A DNA stretch of 64,000 nt from Marinimicrobium koreense (GTDB lineage Bacteria; Pseudomonadota; Gammaproteobacteria; Pseudomonadales; Cellvibrionaceae), in NCBI RefSeq assembly GCF_003762925.1, contig NZ_RJUK01000001.1, forward strand, positions 1,178,001-1,242,000, written 5' to 3'. The notes beneath the pieces are model-generated. The model was not told the DNA's origin. It did not search any database and worked only from the letters and a program-made list of their open reading frames with translations. Positions 35,111-47,532 of the stretch are shown piece by piece (position 1 is the stretch's first letter; every line of letters starts with the position of its first letter). Made by a program: the position numbers and the translations under genes.

Positions 35111-36153
35111 TCGGTCACCCATTGCAGTTGGTGTTCACCGGCGAACTGACGCCAACTGGCCAGGTGCCGTTCGGGTTGAGTCTGGGCATCCACTATGGCC
35201 CGAAGTCCCTGTCGGGCAACGCCGGTATTTCTTACTTGTGCGACCAGGTCGGCCAGCTCTCCCACGGGGGAGCGATTGGCGGGCACTTGCCACAACACGG
35301 CGGAGGGCGGTTTGGCCAACAGGGCCTCCAACTGAAGTTCGTCGTCAGACCAGAGTTCGCCCCCCAGGGTCGGTTGACCCTGTTGGTGTCGTTCCCAGTT
35401 GATCACCAGGGCGCCGTCCCAGGCACTCAGAGGCGAGGCCACTACGGGCGCCAGCCTTGCGCCGCCACCCTGGCTGGTCCCGCGGATTGCGGGCCCGGGA
35501 GGCTGAGCTTTCAGTTGACGTAGGCGGATCACCCCGACCACCGCGAGCAGTGCCCGCGGCACCAGGTTGTAAAACAGCAGGCTGGCCATCAGAAACGGCC
35601 ACCAGTCCCCTGCCCGCTCGGTGCCCGACGCCCGGGGGTCAATTCGCACATAGCGCGTCGCGTCCAACAAAGAGGCGTCCGGCACCGCCGCCGACCAGAA
35701 CCACGCCCAGGGCATCGCCAACCACTGCAGCAAGCGCAGAGGGCTCTGATCGCCATCGAGCAAGGTGGAACTCCAGCCAAAGGCCAGATCGGTGAACAGG
35801 AGAAGCGTCAGGAACCCCAGGATCATGCCCAGCCCGAGCAGAAGCCAAAAGCTCTGCAGACCGATCAGCATTTGCCAGCGCTGGCCGGGCTTGGGATACC
35901 AGTGGAGGGTTTTATGGCCCCAGCGGAACAACCAGGGCCGGTCGCGCCCAAAGGCGGCGGCCCCGGCGGCCACCAGGGTGCCCAGGAGGGGGATTCCGGC
36001 CCACAGCCACCAGAGCCAGAGCACGTTCAGTCGGCCACCCGGCGCGTAGCTCAGTGATGCAGCGGCAATCAGCCAGCCGATGATCACCGCAAGCGGCCAG
36101 AGCCAGAAAGGTAATTGCAGGCGGGCATCAGCGATGCCATTGGAGTGGGTCAT
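35107..36153 (-). CDS. DUF2868 membrane protein
   Basis: A 348-residue protein with four predicted transmembrane helices, two near the N-terminus (FWLWPLAVIIGWLIAAASLSY and LWLWWLWAGIPLLGTLVAAGAAAF) and two around residues 105-200, then a soluble C-terminal domain (about 225-348) with WDGALVINWERHQQG. This matches the DUF2868 family, which occurs next to DUF3482 GTPases. The gene overlaps its GTPase partner by four bases, so the proteins are probably made in equal amounts and may form one membrane complex. No enzymatic motif is visible. Confidence 0.85.
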   Translation of the reverse strand: MTHSNGIADARLQLPFWLWPLAVIIGWLIAAASLSYAPGGRLNVLWLWWLWAGIPLLGTLVAAGAAAFGRDRPWLFRWGHKTLHWYPKPGQRWQMLIGLQSFWLLLGLGMILGFLTLLLFTDLAFGWSSTLLDGDQSPLRLLQWLAMPWAWFWSAAVPDASLLDATRYVRIDPRASGTERAGDWWPFLMASLLFYNLVPRALLAVVGVIRLRQLKAQPPGPAIRGTSQGGGARLAPVVASPLSAWDGALVINWERHQQGQPTLGGELWSDDELQLEALLAKPPSAVLWQVPANRSPVGELADLVAQVRNTGVARQGLRAIVDAQTQPERHLASWRQFAGEHQLQWVTE

Positions 36154-36263
36154 TCCGTCCCCGGGTCAATCGAAAGATCAGGGGAGATTTAACCACATTC
36201 GGAGGGGCGCCCGCGAGCGTTAAGGCCCGCGGGCAGCGGTGCGGTCACCCGAGGGCGTAAGCG

Positions 36264-36497
36264 TCACACCTCGATATCGATTTTGCGCCGGCGCCGCCGG
36301 TCACGGGAGCGCATGTCCACCAGGGGTTTGATATCCCGGCGGCGGCGATCACCTCGACGACGCTCGCGAATGGGCGCCACGGGTGTGGTATCCAGCACCT
36401 GCTCGCTCACCGGCATGGTTTCGTCTTTGGCCCGCGTGGTGTTGATCTTGGTGCGGGCCGACGGTGGCAAGGTGCTGGTTGGGCCTATGTAGGTCAT
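36264..36497 (-). CDS. Small arginine-rich basic protein, unknown function
   Basis: A 77-residue protein starting at ATG 36497 with GGAGGT five bases upstream. The first half is Thr/Ser/Pro-rich (MTYIGPTSTLPPSARTKINTT); the second is extremely basic, with two arginine clusters (RERRRGDRRRRDIKPL and SRDRRRRRKIDIEV). The IDIEV ending is seen in small hypothetical proteins of related genera as far as I recall. Composition suggests nucleic-acid binding or association with an anionic surface; nothing more can be supported. It stands alone between the DUF2868 gene and cysG with gaps of about 110 and 120 bases. Confidence 0.68.
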   Translation of the reverse strand: MTYIGPTSTLPPSARTKINTTRAKDETMPVSEQVLDTTPVAPIRERRRGDRRRRDIKPLVDMRSRDRRRRRKIDIEV

Positions 36498-36618
36498 GCT
36501 GACCTCCGATTCAGTTCGGACCGTCAAAACGACGGCGCTTACCTCTCATATCGGTCTTTGACCCGAAATCTTGACTGGAAGTTCGTTATTTTGTGATCAA
36601 AGTCTCGCCGCTGTCAAT

Positions 36619-38016
36619 TTATTGACTGCCGGACCGCTCCGGAGAAAACCAGCTCAGCTCGTGATGTAACTGCACCACCTCACCCACAATCAGCAGCGTC
36701 GGACCGTGCACATCGCTCTCGGCCACCCGCTGGGGCATGGTTTCCAGGGTCCCGATCAGTACCCGCTGATCCTGGGTCGTGCCCTTCTCCACCAGTGCCA
36801 CCGGCGTCTGGGGTGACCGGCCATGGCGAATCAGAACCTGACAGATTTCCTCCAACCCCACCAGGCTCATATAGAACACCAGCGTCTGCCCCGGCAACGC
36901 CAACTCCGGCCATGTCAGGTTCGGGTTGTCGGTTTTCAGGTGCCCGGTGATAAAGCGCACCGATTGGGAATGATCGCGGTGGGTGAGCGGAATACCGGCA
37001 TAGGCCGCACAGCCCGAGGCGGCGGTAATGCCCGGCACCACCTGAAAGGGGATCTGGTGCGCCGCCAGCAGGTCGATCTCTTCGCCACCACGACCAAAGA
37101 TGAACGGATCGCCGCCCTTCAGGCGCAGCACCCGCTTGCCCTCCTGGGCGAGCTTGAGCAGCAGCTCGTTGATATTCTCCTGCGGCATATGATGATCACT
37201 GCGCCGCTTGCCGACATAAATCCGGTCCGCGTCCCGACGTACCAGCTCCATCACTTCCGGGGACACCAGCCGGTCGTAGAGCACCACATCGGCCTGCTGC
37301 ATCAGACGCAGAGCTTTCAGGGTCAACAACTCCGGATCCCCGGGGCCGCCACCCACCAGGTACACCTCGCCCTGGGTATCGACATAATCGGGATTGGCCA
37401 GATCCTCGGCAATGGCCCGTTCGGCCTGCTCATCCTGACCACTGAAAACCAGCTCGGCAATCGGCCCCTGCAATACCTTCTCCCAGAACCGGCGTCGATT
37501 CTCCTCACTGAACGACTGCTTCACCCGCTCCCGCCAGCGGCTGGCCAACTGAGCCAGACGGCCATAGCTTTTGGGGATCAGGGTTTCCAGCTTGGCCCGA
37601 ACCATCCTCGCTAACACAGGCGCCTCACCGCCGCTGGAAATGGCAATCACCAGGGGCGAGCGATCGACAATCGCCGGGGTGATAAAACTGCAGAGTTTGG
37701 GGCTGTCCACCACGTTGGTGGGAAGGTAGCGGGCCTGGGACTCTTCCGAAATGCGAACGTTGAGTTCGTTGTCATCCGTGGCGGAGCACACCAGCACCAC
37801 GTCATTCAGATCGCTGGACTCGTACTCGCGATAATGCAATTCGCCACCGCCTTGCTCAGCCAGGTGTTTGAGCTCGTCCGAAATCTCGGGAGCCACAATG
37901 CACAGCCGGGCACCGGCACGGGCCAGCAAGCGGCCTTTGCGGGTGGCAATGTCGCCGCCGCCGACCAGAAGGCAGCGGCGGTTTTTCAAATCCAGAAAGA
38001 CGGGGAAATAATCCAT
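36619..38016 (-). CDS. cysG: Siroheme synthase CysG
   Basis: A 465-residue trifunctional enzyme. The N-terminal part (about residues 1-205) is the NAD-dependent precorrin-2 dehydrogenase and ferrochelatase: [31 protein letters not shown], and [18 protein letters not shown] with the phospho-Ser and Arg positions of the family. The C-terminal part (about 215-450) is uroporphyrinogen-III methyltransferase: [45 protein letters not shown] and [16 protein letters not shown]. The product, siroheme, is the cofactor of CysI at 6.3 kb. The fused length is the usual one for E. coli-type CysG. Confidence 0.94.
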   Translation of the reverse strand: MDYFPVFLDLKNRRCLLVGGGDIATRKGRLLARAGARLCIVAPEISDELKHLAEQGGGELHYREYESSDLNDVVLVCSATDDNELNVRISEESQARYLPTNVVDSPKLCSFITPAIVDRSPLVIAISSGGEAPVLARMVRAKLETLIPKSYGRLAQLASRWRERVKQSFSEENRRRFWEKVLQGPIAELVFSGQDEQAERAIAEDLANPDYVDTQGEVYLVGGGPGDPELLTLKALRLMQQADVVLYDRLVSPEVMELVRRDADRIYVGKRRSDHHMPQENINELLLKLAQEGKRVLRLKGGDPFIFGRGGEEIDLLAAHQIPFQVVPGITAASGCAAYAGIPLTHRDHSQSVRFITGHLKTDNPNLTWPELALPGQTLVFYMSLVGLEEICQVLIRHGRSPQTPVALVEKGTTQDQRVLIGTLETMPQRVAESDVHGPTLLIVGEVVQLHHELSWFSPERSGSQ

Positions 38017-38082
38017 GGGGTATCACCGAGGGTGGAGCGAACTTTATTTGAAGATACGGTAACGTAGACGTACACCGAGCCG

Positions 38083-38154
38083 CTCCGATTGGAGGGCTGC
38101 GGTTGGCACGGGAGTTGGCGTAGGGCGGATAAGCGGCCTCGCCGCGCATCCGCC
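38083..38154. repeat. Degenerate element remnant joined to a REP-like palindrome
   Basis: An end-B-like piece (CTCCGATTGGAGGGCTGCGG, 38083-38102) is joined directly to an end-A-like TTGGCAC (38103-38109), with no stem or core between them. A GTAGGGCGGAT palindrome follows, where GGCGGAT at 38124 pairs with ATCCGCC at 38148. It lies between cysG and serS and looks like the scar of an inverted-repeat element whose middle was deleted. Confidence 0.6.
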
Positions 38155-38178
38155 GTTCCTGACGCTCGAATTAAACGT

Positions 38179-39480
<1,302 letters not shown>

Positions 39481-39573
39481 TTATTTAGTTCAGAGGGTTA
39501 AAAATTTGATGTTCTAAAATAACTCTCGGTACGGTCTACTCTCTAAGTTCCCAGAACTTGGAGTTTACTGCCA

Positions 39574-39679
39574 GCGGATACGGGTACTGATACCCGGGAC
39601 CGTCGGAGGCATGGATGCCGACGCAGAGCCTACAGGGACGTACTTGCCGCGGGTCCCGGGTAACAGTACCCGTATCCGC
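39574..39679 (+). repeat. Modular inverted-repeat element, copy 4 (module Z)
   Basis: A 27-base arm at 39574-39600 pairs with 39653-39679 with one mismatch, around a 52-base interior. The interior has a GGCATGGATGCC hairpin (module Z) and the core GAGCCTACAGGGACGTACTTG. Its outer ends are shorter or more divergent than in other copies, so limits are given for the arms only. It lies between serS and crcB, both on the minus strand, so it sits in the crcB-serS spacer. Confidence 0.85.
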
Positions 39680-39699
39680 CCCCAATCAAAACAAAAGCA

Positions 39700-40077
39700 C
39701 TAGAAAAACATGCGCGAAAAATACACTGACACAACAACGGCGAGCAAACAGCTCAACAAGGTGACCAGCGAATAAACCACCGCCACCGTCGGCGCCCCAT
39801 TCTGCCAGAGCAACAACGCATCCAACGAAAACGTCGAGAAAGTCGTCAACGCCCCCAGAAAACCCGTAATCACAAAGGGCCGGTACTCCGGCGCAACAAG
39901 CCCCTTATCGACAATCAACACAAAGGCCAGGCCCACAAGAAGACACCCGAGCACATTCGCCACCAGCGTTCCCAATGGAAAGCGCGTCCCCATCACCGGA
40001 AACAGCCAGGTCGTCAAACCAAACCGACCCATCGCCCCCAGAGCACCGCCCAAGGCCACGGCCAACCACTGCATCAA
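39700..40077 (-). CDS. crcB: Fluoride exporter CrcB/FluC
   Basis: A 125-residue, four-helix membrane protein of the Fluc/CrcB family: [38 protein letters not shown] (with the central Asn), and [21 protein letters not shown] (with the TFSTF motif) are conserved. Dual-topology dimers form fluoride channels that lower cytoplasmic fluoride. The gene overlaps the 3' end of rarA by four bases (ATGA), so it is translated from the rarA message; no fluoride riboswitch can be placed directly before it. Confidence 0.92.
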   Translation of the reverse strand: MMQWLAVALGGALGAMGRFGLTTWLFPVMGTRFPLGTLVANVLGCLLVGLAFVLIVDKGLVAPEYRPFVITGFLGALTTFSTFSLDALLLWQNGAPTVAVVYSLVTLLSCLLAVVVSVYFSRMFF

Positions 40078-41426
40078 TCGCTCTCCTGGCTATAACGCCG
40101 AATCGGACTCTTGGCATCCAGCTCGCGGAAATAGGCCAACTTCTCCCGAATCCGTTGCTCAAGCCCCCGCTCCACCGGCTCGTAATAGACTCGATCCGCC
40201 AACTCTGGCGGCAAATAACTCTCACCCGCAGCGTAAGCACCGGGCTCATGGTGGGCGTAACGATACTCCGCCCCGTAATCCATGGACTTCATCAGCTTGG
40301 TGGGGGCGTTGCGCAGGTGCACCGGCACCTCATAGCCCGGCTGCTCGCGCACCTCGGCCATCACCGTATTGAAGGCATTATACACAGCATTGCTTTTGGG
40401 TGCCGAGGCCATATAAACCACGGCCTGGGCGATGGCCAACTCACCCTCCGGACTGCCCAGGCGCTCCTGGGTATCCCAGGCCGCCAGCGCCAGAGGCAGC
40501 GCGCGCGGGTCGGCATTGCCGATATCCTCACTGGCGATGCGGACAATGCGCCGGGCGATATAGAGCGGATCGCAACCGCCATCGAGCATCCTGGCAAACC
40601 AGTACAGCGCGCCGTCCGGGGAGGACCCCCTCACCGATTTATGTAAGGCCGAAATCTGCTCATAAAACAGATCCCCGCCCTTATCAAACCGGCGGACATC
40701 AGCGGCCAGCACCTCCTCCAGCACCGCCCGGTCGATCACTTTCTTACCGTCGCGCTCCTCCGCCAGATCCGAGGCAATCTCGAGCAGGTTCAGCGCCTTG
40801 CGCGCATCGCCGTCCGCCGCCTTGGCCAGCGTGTCAATCCATTCCTCCTCGATCCGGATGCCGTCGTTTCCGAGACCTCTCTCGGTATCCTCCAGCGCCT
40901 GGTGTAACACTTGGCGAATATGGTCAAACTCCAGGCCACGCAGTACATACACCCGGCACCGGGAGAGCAGCGCGTTGTTCAACTCAAACGAGGGGTTCTC
41001 AGTCGTAGCTCCAATAAAGATCAGCGTGCCGTCTTCCACATAAGGCAAAAACGCATCTTGCTGCGCCTTGTTGAAACGGTGCACCTCATCGACAAACAGG
41101 ATCGTCTTGCGCCCCCGGGCGGCCCGCTCCTGTTCGGCCACCTGCACCGCCGCGCGAATATCCTTCACGCCCGCCAGCACGGCCGAAATGGTCTGAAAAC
41201 GCGCATCCGCCTGCTCAGCGAACAGTCGCGCCAGGGTGGTCTTACCCACCCCCGGCGGCCCCCACAGAATCATGGAGTGCAGATGACCGCGCTCAATGGC
41301 GTCACGCAGCGGCTTGCCGGGCGCAAGTAAATGCTCCTGACCGATATAGTCCGCCAGGTTCCGCGGCCGCATCCGCGCCGCCAGGGGCTGATAGACCGGC
41401 TCGCTTTGAAACAGATCGCCCGCCAT
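40074..41426 (-). CDS. rarA: Replication-associated recombination protein RarA (MgsA)
   Basis: A 450-residue AAA+ ATPase related to clamp loaders and active at stalled replication forks. Walker A is [19 protein letters not shown] (about residues 52-70), Walker [25 protein letters not shown], sensor 1 [20 protein letters not shown], and the C-terminal tetramerisation part includes [19 protein letters not shown]. The ATG at 41426 shares a base with the lolA stop (TGATG), so lolA, rarA and crcB form a tightly coupled minus-strand operon. A TTG one codon earlier is unlikely to be used. Confidence 0.93.
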   Translation of the reverse strand: MAGDLFQSEPVYQPLAARMRPRNLADYIGQEHLLAPGKPLRDAIERGHLHSMILWGPPGVGKTTLARLFAEQADARFQTISAVLAGVKDIRAAVQVAEQERAARGRKTILFVDEVHRFNKAQQDAFLPYVEDGTLIFIGATTENPSFELNNALLSRCRVYVLRGLEFDHIRQVLHQALEDTERGLGNDGIRIEEEWIDTLAKAADGDARKALNLLEIASDLAEERDGKKVIDRAVLEEVLAADVRRFDKGGDLFYEQISALHKSVRGSSPDGALYWFARMLDGGCDPLYIARRIVRIASEDIGNADPRALPLALAAWDTQERLGSPEGELAIAQAVVYMASAPKSNAVYNAFNTVMAEVREQPGYEVPVHLRNAPTKLMKSMDYGAEYRYAHHEPGAYAAGESYLPPELADRVYYEPVERGLEQRIREKLAYFRELDAKSPIRRYSQESD

Positions 41427-42046
41427 CAATCCACCAACACATCAACGCCGTCGGGGACCTCAAAGGTAAACCGACCGTCATCGATGGACTCATTACGTTT
41501 CAGATCGGACAGAGTAAACCGGGTGATCTGGTCCAGATTGTCATCCATCCGGATTTCCCGCAGCAGATTGCCGTCAAACGTCAGCACCAGCGCCGCGAAC
41601 AGACTGTCATCATCCTTGGGCTCCAGGCGGAACGCATCCCAACCCTCATCCGTTACCGTGTCGGTGATCTCAAACTGCTCATTCAGCGCGGTCAGCTCAT
41701 CACTGAGAATCAGCGCCGGCGTATCCTGCAACTCCTCATCGAACTCACGTACCGTCACCTGCATCAGATCCGGGTCGTACAGCCAGATGGACTCGTGATC
41801 CGACACCAGACGTTGCTCAAACGGCTCCCGCGTGTGCCAGTCAAACTTGCCCGGGCGAGCCATGGCAAAATCCCCCGAGCTCTCCTCCAGCACCTCGCCG
41901 TCCATATCGATCAAGACCTGGGTGAACTCGCCTTGCAGGCTGGTCATGGCGTCCAGGCGGGAGCGCAGTTCCGCGGTCGAGTCGGCGTGGAGGGGGGTGC
42001 TCAGCAGGAGCAGGGTTGAGGTGATCAGAGCGTAGAGTCGGTTCAT
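41426..42046 (-). CDS. lolA: Outer-membrane lipoprotein carrier LolA
   Basis: A 206-residue periplasmic protein with a signal peptide ([20 protein letters not shown], cleavage near residue 21). It accepts lipoproteins from LolCDE and delivers them across the periplasm to LolB. Family features are [58 protein letters not shown] and [13 protein letters not shown] early on, then [33 protein letters not shown]. It follows ftsK with repeat copy 5 between them and is coupled to rarA. Confidence 0.92.
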   Translation of the reverse strand: MNRLYALITSTLLLLSTPLHADSTAELRSRLDAMTSLQGEFTQVLIDMDGEVLEESSGDFAMARPGKFDWHTREPFEQRLVSDHESIWLYDPDLMQVTVREFDEELQDTPALILSDELTALNEQFEITDTVTDEGWDAFRLEPKDDDSLFAALVLTFDGNLLREIRMDDNLDQITRFTLSDLKRNESIDDGRFTFEVPDGVDVLVD

Positions 42047-42120
42047 AAATAGTGGCTCGGTTGTTTGGTTGTGTTCTTTGGACCCAGGAAGGTGGTAATA
42101 AAGTTCCGGGGGTCGTTTTG

Positions 42121-42281
42121 TCGGATTACGGACTTTGGCCTAATCCGACCTACGGATATTTTGGTGGTTTTTTTGGTGGATGACGCCCTTTGGGCTCCGA
42201 TACGTCGGACCGATCCACCCTACGTCATTACCGCAGCATCTGGTATTGGGTTACGGCGGGTGCGCCTTCGGCTTACCCGCC
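42121..42281. repeat. Three REP-like palindromes in the lolA-ftsK gap
   Basis: Three imperfect palindromes in a row: TCGGATTA at 42121 with TAATCCGA at 42141, GTGGAT at 42176 with ATCCAC at 42213, and GGCGGGT at 42255 with ACCCGCC at 42275. Each ends in CCTAC or CCCTAC, the tail of the REP-like family at 28.9 and 38.1 kb. They occupy most of the 42047-42301 gap beside element copy 5. Confidence 0.7.
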
Positions 42282-42301
42282 CTACGCGACCTCAGGTGGA
42301 A

Positions 42302-42437
42302 GCTGGCACTGAGGCGAGAGAGGGGAATACCCCTCGGAGACTCTCGGAGGCATGGATGCCGACGAGAAGCCCCCAAGGATGGGTTTACGGCGGGTCTCCG
42401 AGGGGTATTCCCCTCTCTCGCCGGTCTCTCTCGAAAC
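42302..42437 (+). repeat. Modular inverted-repeat element, copy 5 (module Z)
   Basis: End A (GCTGGCACTGAGG) opens at 42302. A perfect 29-base arm at 42313-42341 pairs with 42394-42422 around a 52-base interior with the GGCATGGATGCC hairpin and a core variant (AAGGATGGGTTTACGGCG). This is the longest uninterrupted stem in the family here. End B is only weakly recognisable (TCTCTCTCGAAACC). It lies 13 bases past the ftsK stop on the plus-strand side. Confidence 0.9.
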
Positions 42438-42449
42438 CACCATACGAAA

Positions 42450-44798
42450 TCAGTTTTTGGGGACCAGGACCTCGCGGTTGCCGTTGTGGCCGGCTTCGGA
42501 GACCACGCCGGCGGCTTCCATGGTGTCGATCAGGCGGGCCGCACGGTTGTAGCCGATGCGCAGCTTGCGCTGAACCCCTGAAATCGACGCCTTGCGTGAA
42601 TCAATCACAAACGCCACCGCCTCATCGTAAAGGGCATCCCCCTCACCGGCATCACCGCCCTCTTCCCCTCCGGGCATACCCGGTACCGGAATCGAACTGG
42701 TCGTACTCTCATCCGTCACCCCATCAATATAATTCGGCTCACCGCGCTTCTTCCAATCCGCCACCACCTTGTGCACCTCATGATCATCAACAAAAGCGCC
42801 GTGAACACGCACCGGATTGCTCGTACCGGGAGGCAGATACAACATATCCCCGTGGCCCAGCAACTGCTCCGCCCCACCCTGATCCAGAATCGTGCGTGAA
42901 TCAATCTTCGAGGACACCTGAAACGCAATCCGCGTCGGCACGTTCGCCTTGATCAGACCGGTGATCACATCCACCGACGGGCGCTGGGTCGCCAGAATCA
43001 GATGGATACCCGCTGCCCGTGCCTTCTGGGCAATACGGGCAATCAACTGTTCCACCTTCTTGCCGACGATCATCATCATATCGGCAAACTCATCGATCAC
43101 CACCACAATCGCCGGCAGGTGCTCCAGATCCGGCGCCGTGGCCTCCTCGGCCCCCGGCTCGTAGTTCTCTTCCGGTTTGAACAGCGGGTCTTTCAGCGGC
43201 TCTCCGGCCTTGCGGGCCTCATCCACCTTACGGTTATAGCCGGCCAGGTTGCGAACCCCCAGGGCGGCCATCAGCTTGTAACGCCGCTCCATTTCCCCGA
43301 CGCACCAGCGCAGGCCGTTGGCGGCGTCTTTCATATCGGTAATGACCGGGGTCAACAGGTGCGGAATGCCCTCATAGACCGACAGCTCCAGCATCTTCGG
43401 GTCCACCAGCATCAGTCGTACTTCGTCCGGAGAGGATTTGTACAACAGGCTGAGCAGCATCACGTTCACGCCCACGGATTTCCCCGAGCCAGTGGTACCC
43501 GCCACCAGCAAGTGGGGCATTTTGGCCAGATCCGCCACGATGGGTTCGCCGGAGATATCGTGACCCAGGGCCATGGTGAGCACGGATTTGGCCTTGGCAT
43601 ACACATCCGAGGCCAACACTTCACTCAGGCGCACGATTTCCCGGTGCTCGTTGGGAATCTCAATCCCCACCACCGATTTGCCGGGAATCACTTCCACCAC
43701 CCGCACGCTGATCACCGCCAGCGAACGGGCCAGGTCTTTGGCCAGATTGGTAATCCGGCTGGCCTTGACCCCGGGGGCGGGCTGAATCTCGAACCGGGTC
43801 ACCACAGGCCCGGGCTGCACCGAGACCACCTCGACCTCGATCCCGAAGTCCTTGAGCTTCAGCTCTAGAAGACGGGACATGGCTTCCAGGGACTCTTTGG
43901 AATAGGACTTGTCACTGTGTTCATCGGCCGGATCCAGCAGATCAATCGAGGGCAAGTCACCCTCCGGAGGTGAACTGTCCTTGGTATCGAACAGCGAAGC
44001 CTGCCGGGCCGGCTTGGGCTGGGGTTTGGGCGGGGCCTTCTTGACCGGTTCGCTGATCGTGGGCGGCACCCGCTTGGCGGTTTTCTCAACCTGCTTGGCA
44101 ACGGCTTCCCGGCGCGTGCGCTGGGCCTCTCTCGCGGCTTTGCGCTCGGCCCGCTGGTGCTGCCAGTGCTGGAAGCCCGAGCGGATTTTATCGAGCAGTA
44201 CCAGGGTCAAGCGCCCGGTTTCATCCATCAGTGCCAACCAGGACAGGTCCGTAAAGATGGTGATACCGAACAGGAAAATCGACAGCAGAATCAGGGTGCC
44301 ACCGGTGTAGCTGAAGGCGCCTTCAACGGCCTCGGCCACCGAAGCGCCCATCAGACCACCATTGGAAAACGGCAGGCTGGCCCCATCGGGGTAGTGCATA
44401 CTGGCAATACCGGTACCCGCTACCATCACCAGGATCAGGCCCACCACCCGCAGCGAGATTAGCAACCAGTCGAACCCCGGCTGACGCTCCCGATCCCGAA
44501 ATACCTGCCAGGCCCGGTAGGCCAGAAGTACCGGAAACAGGTAGGCCAGATAGCCAAACAACGACAGGAACACATCGGCCAACCAGGCCCCGGCCGGGCC
44601 GCCGGCATTGCGAATGCGGCTGTTTTCGCCCGTGTGCGACCAGCCCGGGTCCCCGGCGTCATAGGTCACCAGTGCCAACATCAGGTACACACTGATGGCG
44701 GCCAGGCCGATCAGGGCGCCTTCTTTGACGATGCGCACCAGCACACTGTCGGCGGGCGCGGCGTCGTTACTGGCGGTGGAGGTTTGAGAACGCTTCAA
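42450..44798 (-). CDS. ftsK: DNA translocase FtsK
   Basis: A 782-residue septal DNA pump. The N-terminal part has four transmembrane helices (about residues 30-190). A Pro/Lys/Ala-rich linker (about 220-285) leads to the motor: alpha domain, then the RecA-like beta domain with Walker [17 protein letters not shown] and Walker [16 protein letters not shown]. The C-terminal gamma winged helix ([35 protein letters not shown]) reads KOPS sites. The linker is short compared with E. coli FtsK, as in many pseudomonads. It is separated from lolA by repeat copy 5 and is divergent from trxB. Confidence 0.94.
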   Translation of the reverse strand: MKRSQTSTASNDAAPADSVLVRIVKEGALIGLAAISVYLMLALVTYDAGDPGWSHTGENSRIRNAGGPAGAWLADVFLSLFGYLAYLFPVLLAYRAWQVFRDRERQPGFDWLLISLRVVGLILVMVAGTGIASMHYPDGASLPFSNGGLMGASVAEAVEGAFSYTGGTLILLSIFLFGITIFTDLSWLALMDETGRLTLVLLDKIRSGFQHWQHQRAERKAAREAQRTRREAVAKQVEKTAKRVPPTISEPVKKAPPKPQPKPARQASLFDTKDSSPPEGDLPSIDLLDPADEHSDKSYSKESLEAMSRLLELKLKDFGIEVEVVSVQPGPVVTRFEIQPAPGVKASRITNLAKDLARSLAVISVRVVEVIPGKSVVGIEIPNEHREIVRLSEVLASDVYAKAKSVLTMALGHDISGEPIVADLAKMPHLLVAGTTGSGKSVGVNVMLLSLLYKSSPDEVRLMLVDPKMLELSVYEGIPHLLTPVITDMKDAANGLRWCVGEMERRYKLMAALGVRNLAGYNRKVDEARKAGEPLKDPLFKPEENYEPGAEEATAPDLEHLPAIVVVIDEFADMMMIVGKKVEQLIARIAQKARAAGIHLILATQRPSVDVITGLIKANVPTRIAFQVSSKIDSRTILDQGGAEQLLGHGDMLYLPPGTSNPVRVHGAFVDDHEVHKVVADWKKRGEPNYIDGVTDESTTSSIPVPGMPGGEEGGDAGEGDALYDEAVAFVIDSRKASISGVQRKLRIGYNRAARLIDTMEAAGVVSEAGHNGNREVLVPKN

Positions 44799-45044
44799 AC
44801 GGGTTAATCCTGTTGAGTTGTAAGAATGACGGCGGCTATTCTATCGGCCCGAACGGGGTTTGCAAAAGCGACCCGTTCATAGACTCGCCCCGGACCCGAA
44901 GGGACCGATGATAGCGCAAAGCGATAAAACCGAGAGATTACCATTAAAGAAAGCAATACTTGGCATTGGTTCATACTATTTTGCGCCCCGAGAGCGATTC
45001 ACTTATGATGAGCGCCTTCAAATTTCCCCCTCACTCTCAATTGA

Positions 45045-46010
<966 letters not shown>

Positions 46011-46033
46011 CGGGGTCCCTCCAGACCTGTTCA

Positions 46034-46051
46034 CCGGCCCTTCGGGGCCGG
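46034..46051 (+). terminator. GC-rich TTCG hairpin between trxB and aat
   Basis: A perfect 7-base stem (CCGGCCC / GGGCCGG) closes the stable TTCG tetraloop 24 bases after the trxB stop and 13 bases before aat. There is no T-run, so it may partly terminate or may protect the trxB message. Confidence 0.5.
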
Positions 46052-46063
46052 CTTGACGCACTC

Positions 46064-46768
46064 ATGATTACCCTTCCCTGGCTTGAGCCCAACACTCTGG
46101 ACTTTCCGCCCACGACCGAAGCTCTGGATGAACCCAACGGGCTGCTCGCCGGTGGCGGCGACCTGTCTCCGGAGCGACTGATGCGCGCCTACCGCCTGGG
46201 TATTTTTCCCTGGTACGAGGAGGGTCAGCCCATTCTGTGGTGGACGCCAGACCCTCGCGCCGTGCTCTTTCCCGACCATCTGCACGTGTCCCGTTCCCTG
46301 CGCAAAACCCTCAAACGAGGGGAATATAGGGTCACCTGTGACCAGGCTTTCGAGGCGGTCATGCGCGCCTGCGCCGCCCCCCGCGACGGCGCCTCCGGCA
46401 CCTGGATTACCGATGACATGCTGGCCGCCTACACGCGCCTTCACCGTCAGGGAGTGGCGCATTCCATCGAAGTCTGGCAGGAAGAGCGCCTGGTGGGAGG
46501 GCTTTACGGCCTCGCCCTGGGCCGCGTCTTTTTTGGCGAGTCCATGTTCACCCGGGCGGACAATGCCTCCAAGGTCGGCTTTGTCCACCTGGTCGCCCAA
46601 CTCAAGGCGTGGCATTTTGAGCTCATCGACTGCCAGGTGGGCAGCGCACACCTGTTCAGCCTTGGGGCGGAGGAAATTTCTCGTGAAGCCTTCGAAAAAA
46701 TCCTGCTAGACTATGCCTATCTGCCCTCGATCAGCGGTCCCTGGCACCTTAATCAGCCCGTGCTATAG
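46064..46768 (+). CDS. aat: Leucyl/phenylalanyl-tRNA--protein transferase
   Basis: A 234-residue aminoacyl transferase that adds Leu or Phe to proteins beginning with Lys or Arg, creating N-degrons. Family hallmarks are [45 protein letters not shown] near the start, [27 protein letters not shown] in the middle, and [20 protein letters not shown]. It precedes bpt by 41 bases; ClpS and ClpA of the same pathway are encoded 2 kb further on. Length is normal. Confidence 0.94.
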   Translation: MITLPWLEPNTLDFPPTTEALDEPNGLLAGGGDLSPERLMRAYRLGIFPWYEEGQPILWWTPDPRAVLFPDHLHVSRSLRKTLKRGEYRVTCDQAFEAVMRACAAPRDGASGTWITDDMLAAYTRLHRQGVAHSIEVWQEERLVGGLYGLALGRVFFGESMFTRADNASKVGFVHLVAQLKAWHFELIDCQVGSAHLFSLGAEEISREAFEKILLDYAYLPSISGPWHLNQPVL

Positions 46769-46809
46769 ACCGACGCCCAGAGATAGACTTCCCGACGGGA
46801 GGAGACACC

Positions 46810-47520
46810 ATGACCGACCTGTCGAACCTCAAACTCTTCGCCACCCAGCCCCACCCCTGCAGTTATCTGGAGGGAGAGGAAGCCACTACCCTGTTTATCG
46901 ACCCCAACGCGCCGGTTGATCAGGACCTGTACAGCCAACTGTCCCAGATTGGCTTCCGCCGCAGCGGCGCGCACCTGTACCGGCCGCACTGCGCCCAGTG
47001 CAGTGCCTGTGTGTCCTGTCGCATTCCGGTCGAACACTTCCGCCCCAACCGAAAGCAGCGCCGTTGCTGGCGGCGCAATGAGGACCTGACGCTGGCCATG
47101 GTGGAGCGGATTGATGCCGATGAGCACTACGAGCTGTACGCCCATTACATCAACACCCGCCACCGGGACGGGGACATGTACCCACCCTCACGAGCCCAGT
47201 ACGAAGCGTTTTTAAGCCGGGCCTGGGGCGTGACTCAGTACCTTGAGGTGCGGAATGCTGAGGACCGACTGCTGGCGGTTGCGGTGTGCGACCGACTGGA
47301 CGACGGGCTGTCGGCGGTGTACACCTTTTTTGACAGCCGGGAAGACCGCCGCAGCCTGGGGGTCTTTGGCATTCTGGCCCAGGTGGAACAGGCCAAAGCC
47401 CTGGGATTGCGATATGTGTATCTGGGGTATTGGATCAAGCAGTGTCGGAAGATGGATTACAAGACCCAGTATCGGCCGTTGGAGATGTTGGTCAATCGGC
47501 GCTGGGTGCGGGTGAATTAG
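46810..47520 (+). CDS. bpt: Aspartate/glutamate leucyltransferase (bacterial protein transferase)
   Basis: A 236-residue ATE-like transferase. Bpt enzymes transfer Leu to N-terminal Asp or Glu, unlike eukaryotic arginyltransferases, so the product name follows the bacterial activity. Features are [56 protein letters not shown] (Cys-rich ATE N-terminal domain, about residues 50-80) and [35 protein letters not shown] at the C-terminus. GGGAGGAG precedes the ATG. It and aat form a two-gene N-degron unit. Confidence 0.92.
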   Translation: MTDLSNLKLFATQPHPCSYLEGEEATTLFIDPNAPVDQDLYSQLSQIGFRRSGAHLYRPHCAQCSACVSCRIPVEHFRPNRKQRRCWRRNEDLTLAMVERIDADEHYELYAHYINTRHRDGDMYPPSRAQYEAFLSRAWGVTQYLEVRNAEDRLLAVAVCDRLDDGLSAVYTFFDSREDRRSLGVFGILAQVEQAKALGLRYVYLGYWIKQCRKMDYKTQYRPLEMLVNRRWVRVN

Positions 47521-47532
47521 TTTTTTGGCTTT

